Notes: a model not told the origin generated them from the sequence alone. A stretch of 64,000 nt of DNA from Terripilifer sp031921685 (GCF_031921685.1 NZ_JAPDHU010000001.1:1674001-1738000); one strand, 5' to 3'. Positions 41,014 through 50,612 are shown, numbered from the stretch's first letter. Translations and numbers: made by a program.

Positions 41014-41787
41014 CTATTTTCGGCGGCCCGTTTGCAAATGTTGCAAAAAAGACATGAACAGAAAGTGAGGAATGACACCCGACACGCCGGCGAGCAGGCG
41101 ATTATGCCAGCCGGGCACCACCACGCGGCGGCCGGCCATGAGGGCGCGATAGCCGGCTTCGGCCACCTGGAGCGGTGACATCGGCCGCAGCGCCTTGATC
41201 AGCTTGGGGTTGATGCCGGCCCGGTCGAAGAAGGCGGTGGCCGTGGTGCCGGGGCAGAGCACGGTGACGCCGACCCCCTCTTGTTTCAGCTCTTGATGCA
41301 GGGCTTCGCTCAGCGACAGCACATAAGCCTTGCTGGCGTAATAGGCGGCCATGCCGGGCCCCGGGAAATAGGCGGCGGTGGAGGCGACGTTGAGAAGCCG
41401 GCCCTGGGTGGCGACGAGATCGGGCAGCAGCAGATGGGTGAGTTCGGTCAGCACCCGCATGTTGAGGTCGATCATGTTGAGTTGGCTGGTGCCATCGAGT
41501 TCGGCGAAGCGGCCGGCGAGGCCATAACCGGCATTGTTGACCAGGATGCCGGCGCGAACGTCGTTCTGGCGCAACGTGTCGACTACACGCTGCGCTGCGC
41601 CGGGTTCCGTCAGATCGGCGGTCAGGACGATGGGCTTCGTGGCGCCCGTGAGTTCGGTGGCCAGCGCTTCAAGCGCCGCTTCGTTGCGCCCGGTGAGCAG
41701 CAAACGATGGTTGTTGCGGGCGAAAACGCGGGCCAGCTCCGTGCCGATGCCGCTGGAAGCGCCGGTGATGACGGTGACATGATTCAT
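41014..41787 (-). CDS. Short-chain dehydrogenase/reductase (DltE-like)
   Basis: The 257-residue SDR has ITGASSGIGTELARVFA, NNAGYG, the catalytic serine in NVASTAAYFPG and YYASKAYVLSLSEAL (Tyr and Lys). The tail PHFLFMSFLQHLQTGRRK is hydrophobic then basic and may touch the membrane. It resembles DltE-type oxidoreductases of unknown substrate. A single minus-strand gene downstream of no obvious pathway partner. Confidence 0.82.
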   Translation of the reverse strand: MNHVTVITGASSGIGTELARVFARNNHRLLLTGRNEAALEALATELTGATKPIVLTADLTEPGAAQRVVDTLRQNDVRAGILVNNAGYGLAGRFAELDGTSQLNMIDLNMRVLTELTHLLLPDLVATQGRLLNVASTAAYFPGPGMAAYYASKAYVLSLSEALHQELKQEGVGVTVLCPGTTATAFFDRAGINPKLIKALRPMSPLQVAEAGYRALMAGRRVVVPGWHNRLLAGVSGVIPHFLFMSFLQHLQTGRRK

Positions 41788-41941
41788 AATTCATCCCGCG
41801 TTCGTGACATTTCAAAACCGGTCCATCGCCTGCTAAAGGACATCTTGTGGTGATGTCTAGCAAATGCCGACGCGTTGACTGGCGCCGTCACCGAGACGCC
41901 AAAATACAAAATCAAGAAACCAAAAGCCTGGAGGAAATCCC

Positions 41942-44257
41942 ATGGGTGATTATGCGCTGGGGCAGCCGGTGCCGCGTTTCGAGGATCCACGCCTCATTCA
42001 AGGTGGCGGACGCTATACCGACGATGTGTCGATGGAGGGCCTCGTTCACGGTGTCGTGCTGCGTGCCCGCCATGCTCATGCGAAAATCCTGAAGATCGAG
42101 ACGAGCCGCGCTCTGGCGGCGCCGGGCGTGCTGGCGGTGCTGACCCATCGGGATTGGGCGGCGTCTGGCTATGGCGATCTGCCGCGGCCGAAGGGCAAGA
42201 CCAAGCGCGATGGCTCGCCGATGTATGCGCCGCCGCTGCCGGGTTTTCCCAAGGACTATGTGCGCTGGGTCGGCGATTTCGTCGCCTTCGTCGTCGCCGA
42301 GACGCGCTGGCAGGCAATGGATGCGCTGGAACTGATCGATGTCGATTATGAGGTTCTGCCGTCGGTGCTGACCGCCGAAGAGGCGATCAAGCCCGGCGCG
42401 CCAGCGGTGCATGCGGACAATCCCGGCAATGTCAGCTTCACCCATCTGGAAGGCGATAAAGCCGCTGTTGATGCGGCCATCGCCAAGGCCGATCATGTGG
42501 TGAAACACACATTCTATATCAACCGCGTCATGGCGGCGACGATGGAGCCGCGTGCCTGCGTCGCCCATTACGATCCCGCCGCCGACCGCTACACCGTCTA
42601 TACGACCTTGCAGCGGGCGCTCGATTATCGCGAGCGGCTGTCGCAATCGCTGCGCATTCCCGAAAGCAAGATCCGCGTCGTCGCCGGCGACATCGGCGGC
42701 AGTTTCGGCATGAAATCGGGGGTGTTCAACGAAGTGGCGCTGGCCATTCTGGCCTCGAAGAAGCTGCACCGCCCGGTGAAATGGACATCGACCCGCAACG
42801 AAGCTTTTCTCGGTGACGCGGCGGCGCGCGACAATCTGACGACGGCGGAACTGGCGCTCGATAAATCCGGTAAATTCCTGGGGCTGCGCGTCACCACTCT
42901 GGTCAATCTCGGTGCCTATCTGCAAACCGGATCGGAGACGGCGCTCTACAGCAACATCGGCACTCTGGCGGGCGTCTATACGACACCGGCCATTCATGTC
43001 GATACGACCGGCGTGCTCACCCACACCCATTGGATGCGGCCCTATCGCGGCAACGGCCGGCCGGAAGCCGCTTACATCATCGAGCGCATCATCGATATCG
43101 CCGCCGATGAGTTGGGCTTCGATAAAGTGGAGCTGCGCCGCAAGAATCTGATCCCCGAGGATGCCTTTCCGTTCAAGACCGGGCTGTCGTTCATCTATGA
43201 CAGTGGCGCGTTTGAAAAGAATATGGACCTGTGCCTGAAAATGGCCGACTGGCGGGGCTTTGAAGCGCGCCGCGCGGAGGCTCGCCGGCGTGGCAAGTTG
43301 CGCGGCATCGGCCTGTCCAATTCAATCGAGAAGGCCGGCGCGCCCGGCATCGAAGGGGCTGAGATTCGTTTCGACCGCACCGGCAGCATGACGATCCTGT
43401 CGGGCTCGGTGACGCAGGGGCAGGGCCATGAGACCGTGTTCAAACAGCTCGTCTGCGATCGGCTCGGCATCGATCCGGGCGATGTGCATTACGAACAGGG
43501 CGACACCGATGTGATCTTCTATGGCGAGGGGACGGGCGGCTCGCGCACGTCCGCCATGGGTGGTGGCGCCATGGTGCTGGCCAGCGAGAAGGTCATCGCC
43601 AAGGCGATGAAGATCGCCGCCCACGTGTTGAAGGTCGACGATATCGAATTCAACGATGGCGTGTTCTCAAGCCGCAAGACCAATCGTAGCATGACGATGA
43701 AGGAGGTGGCGCTGGCGGCCTCGAAACCGTCCGATCTGCCCGACGACATCGAGCCGGGCCTCAGCGCCACGGCGGTCTACAACGGGCGGCAGCCGAATTA
43801 TCCCAACGGCTGCCACATCGTCGAACTGGAGATCGACGAGGAGACCGGCACGGTGGAGCTCGTCAATTACAACGTGGTCGACGATGTCGGCGTGGTGATG
43901 AATCCGCTGCTGCTGAAAGGGCAGATCCACGGCGGTATTGCCATGGGCGTGGGCCAGATGTTGATGGAGGACATGGTTTATAACGAGAGCGGAGAAGTGC
44001 TGACCGCCTCGTTCATGGATTACGCCATGCCGCATGCGGACAATCTCTGCGCCTTCGAGGTGAAGAGCAATCCGGTGCCGACCAAGACCAATCCGCTGGG
44101 GGTCAAAGGTGCCGGGGAGGCGGGTTGTGTCGGCGCGCTGCCGGCGGTCGCCAATGCTTTGGTCGATGCGCTGCGGCATCTGGGCGTGCGCGACGTGCCG
44201 ATGCCGGCGACGCCGCCGCGCCTGTGGCGGATCATGAAGGGGGTGAAGCAGGTTTAG
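41942..44257 (+). CDS. Molybdenum hydroxylase large subunit (xanthine/aldehyde oxidase family)
   Basis: The 771-residue molybdopterin-binding subunit has the family motifs GDIGGSFGMKSG, MRPYRGNGRPEAAY, TQGQGHETVF and the catalytic Glu in GVKGAGEAGCVG. The active-site loop of true CO dehydrogenase (Cys-containing AYRCSFR) is absent, so CO oxidation is not expected; an aldehyde or N-heterocycle is more likely. Such subunits need a [2Fe-2S] small and an FAD medium subunit, but none is encoded nearby. The gene starts at ATG 41942, downstream of GGAGG. Confidence 0.85.
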   Translation: MGDYALGQPVPRFEDPRLIQGGGRYTDDVSMEGLVHGVVLRARHAHAKILKIETSRALAAPGVLAVLTHRDWAASGYGDLPRPKGKTKRDGSPMYAPPLPGFPKDYVRWVGDFVAFVVAETRWQAMDALELIDVDYEVLPSVLTAEEAIKPGAPAVHADNPGNVSFTHLEGDKAAVDAAIAKADHVVKHTFYINRVMAATMEPRACVAHYDPAADRYTVYTTLQRALDYRERLSQSLRIPESKIRVVAGDIGGSFGMKSGVFNEVALAILASKKLHRPVKWTSTRNEAFLGDAAARDNLTTAELALDKSGKFLGLRVTTLVNLGAYLQTGSETALYSNIGTLAGVYTTPAIHVDTTGVLTHTHWMRPYRGNGRPEAAYIIERIIDIAADELGFDKVELRRKNLIPEDAFPFKTGLSFIYDSGAFEKNMDLCLKMADWRGFEARRAEARRRGKLRGIGLSNSIEKAGAPGIEGAEIRFDRTGSMTILSGSVTQGQGHETVFKQLVCDRLGIDPGDVHYEQGDTDVIFYGEGTGGSRTSAMGGGAMVLASEKVIAKAMKIAAHVLKVDDIEFNDGVFSSRKTNRSMTMKEVALAASKPSDLPDDIEPGLSATAVYNGRQPNYPNGCHIVELEIDEETGTVELVNYNVVDDVGVVMNPLLLKGQIHGGIAMGVGQMLMEDMVYNESGEVLTASFMDYAMPHADNLCAFEVKSNPVPTKTNPLGVKGAGEAGCVGALPAVANALVDALRHLGVRDVPMPATPPRLWRIMKGVKQV

Positions 44258-44279
44258 AAAAAGAAGGGCGCGACCTTCG

Positions 44280-44426
44280 TGTCATCCCGGACACGCGCAG
44301 CGTGATCCGGGAACCAGGGGCCAAAGGCGTGGTGTTGCTCGTGTGCTTCGTGGAGAGCCGATGCTTATGGCTCTACCGTTTGCCCCTGGCTCCCGGATCG
44401 CGCCGTTGGCGCGTCCGGGATGACAC
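44280..44426. repeat. Convergent-junction repeat, copy B
   Basis: The element lies between the molybdenum hydroxylase gene (+) and the 92-residue gene (-). Left hairpin: outer CCCGGA/TCCGGG, inner CACGC/GCGTG, loop GCA, with one bulged A. Right hairpin: inner CGCGCC/GGCGCG, loop GTT. Ends read TGTCATCC and GGATGACAC. Confidence 0.85.
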
Positions 44427-44444
44427 CCAAGGGTTCAAACCAGT

Positions 44445-44723
44445 TCACATACCCGGCAGATCCCAGCGGCGCGGGAGGGTCTCGCCGCCGTAACGGCCGC
44501 GATGGGCGTCATAAGGCATCGAATTGAAGATCGTGCCGACATAGACGTAATTGCTCAGGCTGCCGACAGGCACGACACGGCCGCTGTCGAGGAAGCTGCG
44601 GGCCTTGTGGCCCTTGATGACCACTTCGCGCTTCTTGCGCGTCTGGGCATCGGCGGAGGTGACGGTGAGGCCGGTCATTGCCAGGGCGCCGAGCGCCAGA
44701 GAAACCATAGCCACGATACGCAT
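44445..44723 (-). CDS. Small secreted hypothetical protein (92 aa)
   Basis: The protein has a signal peptide (residues 1-26, VTSADAQ) and a basic start of the mature part (TRKKREVVIKGHKARSF). A pattern of Gly, Tyr and Pro follows (GSLSNYVYVGTIF, GETLPRRW). Short exported proteins with this look occur in Bradyrhizobium-like genomes without known function. GGGGGATG is upstream of ATG 44723. Confidence 0.6.
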   Translation of the reverse strand: MRIVAMVSLALGALAMTGLTVTSADAQTRKKREVVIKGHKARSFLDSGRVVPVGSLSNYVYVGTIFNSMPYDAHRGRYGGETLPRRWDLPGM

Positions 44724-44808
44724 TGCATCCCCCGGTTGGTGTTGATGTCACCATAGGTAGTCATCTGTGCGGCGCCTGCACAGAGCTTTTCACGGGGATG
44801 TTTAAGAT

Positions 44809-45732
44809 TTATCTGCGCCGCGGTTTCGCCGCCACGCCGCGCAGCGGTGCCGCCGTACCGGTCTGGTCGATCCAGTTCGCTTGCCGGCTCGACTGCGCAT
44901 TCGGCAAGATATTCATCGGTGTATTTATCGGCTCGCTCGTCTGGCTGGCGCGCCGGGGCAGGCAGGCCGGATCGCGATGGGTCGCGGCACTGGCGAAAAA
45001 ACGGGCCAGGTCGTGGTCGTCGCCGGCCGAGACCAGTTCGATGCGCTCGATCGTGCAGGCCAGCGTCTGGCGGTCGATCGGATGGGCTGATGTCCCGCAG
45101 GCAAAGCCGGTCATGCGGACCAGGCGTTCCGGCGAGGCGAAGCGAAAGCCCATGCAATTGGCCTTGGCGCTGCTGGTCTTGGCGCCATTTGCATCGAGCA
45201 TGACGTCGGCAGCCTCGAACAGGCCGAAACGGGTCGGCAGCGGATCGGCGACGTTGCCGCGGGTGACGGCGGCGCCGAAACCGGCTGCTTCGCGGACCAT
45301 GTGGATGAAGAAGGAACTGTCCTCGGTCGGCTCCCGGCCGACCCGGTGGACGGCCAGGCGCAGATAGGGGTGGGCGTCGTCGTCGAGGCGCCCCCAGGTC
45401 ATCACGTCGATGCGGCCGCGTCCCTCGCGGTGGCGCTTGGCGGTGAAAGTGGTGGGGTCGCGGCCATAGTCGGGGGCGTTGAGGCCGTACATCCCGGCCG
45501 GGCGTTCGATGGCCGCCCACGGGCTCTGCGGCAGCGGTTCGGGCGCGGGCGGTGTGGCGGGCGGCGTTGGAATCAGGGCTATCGCTATGAAAAGACTGGC
45601 AATCAGGCCGATACCAAGGCCAAGGTAGAGGCCGAAGGAGCGGGTCGTCTTGTGCCACAGCAGCCGGGCGCGGACTGCCAATTCCGCAGCCTTTCCCGGT
45701 CCGTCGGGCGCGCCGAAGACGATAAAACTCAT
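44809..45732 (-). CDS. Membrane-anchored hypothetical protein (307 aa)
   Basis: I do not recognise this protein. A cytoplasmic N-terminus of about 35 residues is followed by one strong membrane helix (YLGLGIGLIASLFIAIALI), a Pro-rich linker and a periplasmic domain with several cysteines (MGFRFASPERLVRMTGFACG, LACTIERIELVSAGDD). The C-terminus is basic. The ATG at 45732 is preferred (GAGAG upstream); an earlier frame begins at 45795. Confidence 0.6.
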   Translation of the reverse strand: MSFIVFGAPDGPGKAAELAVRARLLWHKTTRSFGLYLGLGIGLIASLFIAIALIPTPPATPPAPEPLPQSPWAAIERPAGMYGLNAPDYGRDPTTFTAKRHREGRGRIDVMTWGRLDDDAHPYLRLAVHRVGREPTEDSSFFIHMVREAAGFGAAVTRGNVADPLPTRFGLFEAADVMLDANGAKTSSAKANCMGFRFASPERLVRMTGFACGTSAHPIDRQTLACTIERIELVSAGDDHDLARFFASAATHRDPACLPRRASQTSEPINTPMNILPNAQSSRQANWIDQTGTAAPLRGVAAKPRRR

Positions 45733-46163
45733 GACACGAACTCTCGATACAAGCGGCAGCATGCCGATCGCCGGTCTATCCTTTGGGCCCACCAAGCCCG
45801 CGATGTCTCTATTTTGAGCAAAGCTCTTAACGGGTGGGTTACCGGCCGGGACCCAATTGGTCGCACAGTGAACGACCGGTTAAGCTGCGCCCAAGGTGCA
45901 TGCCCCGCGACGCCGCTGGATCATTGACATTGTTCCAGATCGCGTGTTTTTGGACGCCACGGCATTTGCGCCGGGACACGTTCAGATCATGGTCATCGCT
46001 TCCTTCACGAAACCGACGACGAAACCGGCCGCCAAACGCGGCACGGCTGACTGACGCACGTCCTCGCTTCCGGGTTCTCTCCCCTGGCGGGAGAAGAGGC
46101 GAAGCCCGCGAAAGCTGGGCGCCATCCCGGGGAGACAGATTTTCCTACGCAAGGTCCACGCAA
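45733..46163. other. 431-bp divergent region upstream of asd
   Basis: It holds the asd promoter region. A TTGACA lies at 45924-45929 but the matching -10 is poor. At 46078-46094 lies a TCTCCC/GGGAGA hairpin, with a GCCC/GGGC pair after it. A 21-codon frame (45989-46054) has several Thr and Lys codons but no ribosome binding site. No gene of ordinary size is present. Confidence 0.45.
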
Positions 46164-47198
46164 ATGGGTTTCAAGGTCGCAATCGCAGGCGCAACCGGCA
46201 ATGTAGGCCGGGAGATGCTCAACATTCTCGCCGAGCGCCGTTTTCCCGCCGATGAGGTCATTCCGCTCGCCTCCAGCCGTTCCATCGGCCAGGAGGTTTC
46301 CTATGGTGATCGCACGCTGAAGTGTCGCCACCTCGACACCTATGATTTCTCCGACACCGACATCTGCCTGATGTCGGCAGGCGGCAGCGTCTCCAAGGAA
46401 TGGTCGCCGAAGATCGGCGCTCTGGGCTGCGTCGTCATCGATAATTCCTCGGCCTGGCGCTATGACGCCGACGTGCCGCTGGTCGTGCCTGAGGTGAATG
46501 CCCATGCGCTGGCAGGCTTCACCAAGCGCAACATCATCGCCAATCCGAACTGCTCGACCGCCCAGCTCGTCGTGGCGCTGAAGCCGCTGCATGACGTGGC
46601 GAAGGTCAAGCGCGTGGTGGTGTCGACCTATCAGTCGGTGTCCGGCGCCGGCAAGGATGCGATGGACGAATTGTTCGCGCAGACCCGCGCCGTCTTCGTC
46701 TCCGATCAGGTCGAGAACAAGAAGTTCCCGAAGCGTATCGCCTTCAACCTCATTCCGCAGATCGACGTCTTCATGGAAGACGGCTACACCAAGGAAGAGT
46801 GGAAGATGATGGCGGAGACGAAGAAGATCCTCGATCCGAAGATCAAGCTCGTCGCCACCTGCGTGCGCGTGCCGGTGTTCATCTCGCATTCCGAATCCGT
46901 CAACGTCGAATTCGAAAAGCCGATCACGCCGGATGAGGCGCGCGACATTCTGCGCGATGCGCCGGGCTGCCTCGTCATCGATAAGCACGAGCCGGGCGGC
47001 TACATCACTCCGCATGAAGCGGCGGGCGAAGATGCCACTTACATTTCGCGCATCCGCGAAGACGCGACCGTGGAGAACGGTCTCGCCTTCTGGTGCGTGT
47101 CCGACAATCTGCGCAAGGGTGCGGCGCTCAACGCGGTGCAGATCGCCGAAGCGCTGATCGCGCAGAAGTTGATCAAGCCGCGCGCCAAGGCCGCGTGA
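46164..47198 (+). CDS. asd: Aspartate-semialdehyde dehydrogenase
   Basis: The 344-residue enzyme makes aspartate semialdehyde from aspartyl phosphate for Lys, Met, Thr and diaminopimelate synthesis. Motifs: NADP-binding GATGNVGREML, SAGGSVS, catalytic Cys in IANPNCSTAQ and the His-containing RVPVFISHSES. The ATG at 46164 gives the family start MGFKVAIAGATG. A good intrinsic terminator follows. Confidence 0.95.
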   Translation: MGFKVAIAGATGNVGREMLNILAERRFPADEVIPLASSRSIGQEVSYGDRTLKCRHLDTYDFSDTDICLMSAGGSVSKEWSPKIGALGCVVIDNSSAWRYDADVPLVVPEVNAHALAGFTKRNIIANPNCSTAQLVVALKPLHDVAKVKRVVVSTYQSVSGAGKDAMDELFAQTRAVFVSDQVENKKFPKRIAFNLIPQIDVFMEDGYTKEEWKMMAETKKILDPKIKLVATCVRVPVFISHSESVNVEFEKPITPDEARDILRDAPGCLVIDKHEPGGYITPHEAAGEDATYISRIREDATVENGLAFWCVSDNLRKGAALNAVQIAEALIAQKLIKPRAKAA

Positions 47199-47238
47199 TA
47201 TTGGCGACCTGATCGCCGCACGTATTTGAAACGATTGA

Positions 47239-47269
47239 GGCCCTCGCCGTTGCGGCGGGGGCTTTTTTT
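47239..47269 (+). terminator. Intrinsic terminator of asd
   Basis: A GC-rich hairpin (GCCCTCGCC / GGCGGGGGC with one G-U pair, short loop) is followed by seven T residues, 41 nt after the asd stop. Confidence 0.85.
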
Positions 47270-47364
47270 ATCAGCCCTGCTGCGAAGCTCGTGCATCTTG
47301 CGCGCACGCGCGTTTGGCGACATCGTGCGAATCTCAATGCATCAAGAAAAGATTGGAAACGCTC

Positions 47365-48522
47365 ATGTCGATTGCCACCGAAAGCCAGCGTCGCATTCTC
47401 ACGACCCATGTGGGCAGCCTCCCGCGCCCGGATTCGCTCAGCGCCTTCATGGTGGCGCATATGGATGGGCAAGTGGTCGATCCGGCGAAATATGCCGATG
47501 CGGTCAAGCGCGCGGTGGCCGATTGCGTTGCCTATCAGGTTGACAACGGCATCGACATCATCAGCGACGGCGAGCAGTCGAAGCCGAGTTTCTATGCCTA
47601 TGTGCATCAGCGCCTCGGCGGCATTCAGCGGCGCACGGGGTCGCCGCAGGGCCGCACGCATACGAAGGAGCTTGATGCCTTTCCGGATTTCTACACCGCC
47701 GGTCATTCCGGCACGCAGCCGGCGGGCTTCGAATGTATCGGGCCGATGACCTATGCGGGCACCGATCTTCTGAAAACCGATCTCGACAATCTGAAAGCCG
47801 CGCTCACTGGCCGCAAGCCGGTCGACGTGTTCATTCCGGCGGCTTCTGTGGCCACCGTCGAAGGCGCCGTGGTCGACCGGCATTACAACAATGAAGAGGC
47901 TTATCTGGCGGCGATCGTCGAGGCGATGCGGGTCGAATATGAAGCCATCGTCGCGGCAGGTTTCTCGATACAGCTCGACGATCCACGTCTGGCCATGCAC
48001 TACATGCTCAATCCCGAGATGACCGTGAAGCAGGCGCAGGCCTGGGCACGCCGCCGCGTCGAGGCGATGAACGAATCGGTGCGCAACATTCCAGCGGATC
48101 GCATCCGCCACCACACCTGCTATGGCATCAACATCGGCCCGCGCACCCATGATCTGGAGATGAAACATCTCACCGACATCATCCTGTCGATCAAAGCGAA
48201 TTACTATTCGTTCGAATACGGCAATCCGCGCCATGAGCATGAGGCGGGCATCTGGGAAGGGGTGAAGCTGGGCGATGGTAAGGCGCTGCTGCCGGGTGTC
48301 GTCACCCATGCCAGCGTGCTCGTCGAACATCCCGAGCTTGTGGCGCAGCGCATCGTCCGTTTCGCCGACGTGGTCGGCAAGGAGCATGTCATCGCCTCGA
48401 CCGACTGCGGCTTCGCTTCGTCGCCGCGCGCCGTGCCGGAGGTGATTCCGAGCATCGTCACCGCGAAACTGCAAAGCCTCGCCGAGGGCGCCAAGCTGGC
48501 CTCGAAGCAGTTGTTTGGTTGA
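47365..48522 (+). CDS. MetE C-terminal-like cobalamin-independent methyltransferase
   Basis: The 385-residue protein is related to the catalytic C-terminal domain of MetE, with THVGSLPRP at the N-terminus, ISDGEQSK, RHHTCYGIN (Zn-ligand region) and TDCGFASSPRAVPE. It lacks the MetE N-terminal half, so it is a stand-alone methyltransferase of the type II group, whose substrates vary; full methionine synthesis from methyl-THF cannot be assumed. The ATG at 47365 is preferred over 47314, since the family starts close to the THVGSLPRP motif. It follows the asd terminator. Confidence 0.78.
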   Translation: MSIATESQRRILTTHVGSLPRPDSLSAFMVAHMDGQVVDPAKYADAVKRAVADCVAYQVDNGIDIISDGEQSKPSFYAYVHQRLGGIQRRTGSPQGRTHTKELDAFPDFYTAGHSGTQPAGFECIGPMTYAGTDLLKTDLDNLKAALTGRKPVDVFIPAASVATVEGAVVDRHYNNEEAYLAAIVEAMRVEYEAIVAAGFSIQLDDPRLAMHYMLNPEMTVKQAQAWARRRVEAMNESVRNIPADRIRHHTCYGINIGPRTHDLEMKHLTDIILSIKANYYSFEYGNPRHEHEAGIWEGVKLGDGKALLPGVVTHASVLVEHPELVAQRIVRFADVVGKEHVIASTDCGFASSPRAVPEVIPSIVTAKLQSLAEGAKLASKQLFG

Positions 48523-48540
48523 TCACGACGCGCAATCTCG

Positions 48541-48691
48541 GTGTCATCCCGGACGCGCTGAAAGCGCGATCCGGGAACCAGGGGTGTGTGGTAGAAACGA
48601 ACGAGTCGGGCTGTGTGGCGGAAAGTTGCTGCCGACATTGAAGCCGTTGCCCCTGGATCCCGGATCACGCTGCGCGTGTCCGGGATGACAC
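48541..48691. repeat. Convergent-junction repeat, copy C
   Basis: The element lies between the MetE-like gene (+) and the Sel1 gene (-). Left hairpin: outer CCCGGA/TCCGGG, inner CGCGCT/AGCGCG, loop GAA, bulged A. Right hairpin: inner CACGC/GCGTG, loop TGC. Ends read TGTCATCC and GGATGACAC. Confidence 0.85.
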
Positions 48692-48707
48692 GGAGGCCTC
48701 AGACCAC

Positions 48708-49340
48708 TTATCGCGCCATCAAGGCGCGCACCGTCGCGCGGTTCGGCGCCATATAGCGTTGGTAATAGGTTTGGCCGCGGGTCTGCGCGACCTTGATCTG
48801 GTCGCTGTTGAACGTGCGGGCCAGTTGCATCGCATTGTTCAGGGCCTGCGAGTCCATGATCTCGACATGGGTGGCGGTGTAGATCCAGGCGAAACCTTCG
48901 ATGGGATCGCGTGGGACGCCTTTGCCTTCCACATAGAGAATGCCCAGTTCATTGGCGGCGCGGAAATGGCCGCGTGTGGCGGCGAAGCGATACCATTTCG
49001 CGGCTTGCGCATGATCGACGCCGGTGCCTTCGCCCTTGCGATAGGCCTGGCCCAGATTGTAGGCGGCCAGAACGCTGCCTTTGCTCGCACCCTGCTGATA
49101 ATAGCTGACAGCGCGGGCCTGATCGCGGGGCACAGCTTTGCCCTCAGCATAGGCAACGCCGAGATTGTAGAGGGCTTGCGGATCGCCGGCACGGGCAGCC
49201 TGCTCCCATTCGCGCAAAGCGGTGGCATAATCGCCGCGCTGGTAGGCACTGATTCCGGTGCGCGTATTGGCAACCGCCTGGCCGCTGCTCAGCACCGCCA
49301 TCAACGCGCCGATCATACCCACGATGCGCTTGCCGCTCAT
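48708..49340 (-). CDS. Secreted Sel1-repeat protein
   Basis: The 210-residue protein has a signal peptide (SGQAVAN) and three to four Sel1-like repeats (DPQALYNLGVAYAEGKAVPRD, AAYNLGQAYRKGEG, AANELGILYVEGKGVPRD). Such proteins bind partners in envelope signalling or stress. It is a single gene. The ATG at 49340 follows AAGGAGGG. Confidence 0.78.
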   Translation of the reverse strand: MSGKRIVGMIGALMAVLSSGQAVANTRTGISAYQRGDYATALREWEQAARAGDPQALYNLGVAYAEGKAVPRDQARAVSYYQQGASKGSVLAAYNLGQAYRKGEGTGVDHAQAAKWYRFAATRGHFRAANELGILYVEGKGVPRDPIEGFAWIYTATHVEIMDSQALNNAMQLARTFNSDQIKVAQTRGQTYYQRYMAPNRATVRALMAR

Positions 49341-49455
49341 CGCGACCCTCCTTCCTGGCTGTGAGGATATCGAAGGAGATAACGCCGAGGCTGGTGCTTG
49401 GTTGCAGCGATAACCGGGGATCGTGCTGTTTGTTTTGTTCAGTCGTCACAAACGA

Positions 49456-49480
49456 CAATGCCCGGCAGAGCCGGGCATTG
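49456..49480 (-). terminator. Hairpin after leuB
   Basis: A perfect 10-bp inverted repeat (CAATGCCCGG / CCGGGCATTG, 5-nt loop) lies 22 bp past the leuB stop on the minus strand, followed by TCGTTTG. The U-run is broken, so termination may be partial. Confidence 0.6.
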
Positions 49481-49502
49481 CGACGACGCGTTGCGTAAAA
49501 TT

Positions 49503-50612
49503 TTACGCAGACTTTTGCAGTTGCGCGAGAATGGCGTCGCCCATTTCGCCGGTCGAGATATAGGAGGAGGCATCGCCCTTGATGTCGGCGGTGCGCAGGC
49601 CCTGGTCGAGCACGTCGGCGATGGCTTTTTCGATGCGGTCGGCGGCGTCGCCGAGGCCGAAGGAATAGCGCAGACACATGGCGAGCGACGCGATCATGGC
49701 GATCGGATTGGCGATGCCCTTGCCGGCGATGTCGGGCGCCGAACCGTGCACCGGCTCGTAGAGCGCCTTGCGCTTCTTGGTCTTCGGGTCGATGTCGCCG
49801 AGCGAGGCCGATGGCAGCATACCGAGCGAGCCGGTGAGCATGGCGGCGACGTCGGAGAGCATGTCGCCGAACAGATTGTCGGAGACGATGACGTCGAACT
49901 GCTTGGGCGTGCGCACGAGCTGCATGCCCAGCGAATCAGCAAGCTGATGCTCGAGGGTCACGTCGGCATAGTCGCGCTTGTGCAAAGCGGTGACCACTTC
50001 GTTCCACAACACGCCCGACTTCATGACGTTGCGCTTCTCGGTGGACGTCACCTTGTTGCGGCGCTTGCGGGCGAGTTCGAAGGCGACGCGGGAAATGCGT
50101 TCGATCTCGTAGGTGTCGTAGACCTGGGTGTCGATGCCGCGCTTTTGGCCGTTGCCGAGGTCGATGATTTCCTTCGGCTCGCCGAAATAGACGCCGCCGG
50201 TGAGTTCGCGCACGATCATGATGTCGAGGCCTTCGACCAGCTCGCGCTTCAACGAGGAGGCATCGGCCAGCGCCGGATAGCACACGGCCGGGCGCAGGTT
50301 AGCGTAGAGGGCGAGATCCTTGCGCAGGCGCAGGAGACCCGCTTCCGGGCGCACGTCATAGGGCACGCCATCCCATTTCGGGCCGCCGACGGCGCCGAAG
50401 ATCACCGCGTCGGCGGCGTGGGCCATGGCCATATGCTCTTCGCTGATCGACTGGCCGTGGGCGTCATAGGCGGAGCCGCCGACCAGGCCGCGTTCCATGT
50501 TGAAAGAGGCGATGCCGCTCTTGTCGAGGAAGCGGGCCACTTTCTCCACTTCCGTCATCACTTCCGGGCCGATGCCGTCGCCGGGCAGGAGAAACAGATT
50601 GTAGGTGGCCAT
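49503..50612 (-). CDS. leuB: 3-isopropylmalate dehydrogenase
   Basis: The 369-residue enzyme oxidises and decarboxylates 3-isopropylmalate in leucine synthesis. Motifs: LPGDGIGPEVM at the start, SVVCYP-type aromatic segment replaced by AVCYPAL, NMKSG-like VMKSGVLW, and SDNLFGDMLSDVAAML with the Mg-binding aspartates. Length is normal. It follows acnA on the same strand but behind a terminator. Confidence 0.95.
   Translation of the reverse strand: MATYNLFLLPGDGIGPEVMTEVEKVARFLDKSGIASFNMERGLVGGSAYDAHGQSISEEHMAMAHAADAVIFGAVGGPKWDGVPYDVRPEAGLLRLRKDLALYANLRPAVCYPALADASSLKRELVEGLDIMIVRELTGGVYFGEPKEIIDLGNGQKRGIDTQVYDTYEIERISRVAFELARKRRNKVTSTEKRNVMKSGVLWNEVVTALHKRDYADVTLEHQLADSLGMQLVRTPKQFDVIVSDNLFGDMLSDVAAMLTGSLGMLPSASLGDIDPKTKKRKALYEPVHGSAPDIAGKGIANPIAMIASLAMCLRYSFGLGDAADRIEKAIADVLDQGLRTADIKGDASSYISTGEMGDAILAQLQKSA

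Noticed and set aside
41942..44257. Calling the molybdenum hydroxylase a CO dehydrogenase (coxL)
   Set aside because: The Cys-containing active-site loop is replaced by PYRGNGR and the coxM/coxS partners are absent.
45989..46054. 21-codon frame with four Thr and three Lys upstream of asd, possible attenuation leader
   Set aside because: No Shine-Dalgarno, Thr/Lys codons not in a run, and the following hairpin has no U-tract or clear alternative structure.
46078..46094. TCTCCC/GGGAGA hairpin as another member of the convergent-junction repeat
   Set aside because: It has a different sequence, a single hairpin, no TGTCATCC ends and lies in a divergent region; it resembles a common short palindrome of rhizobial genomes.
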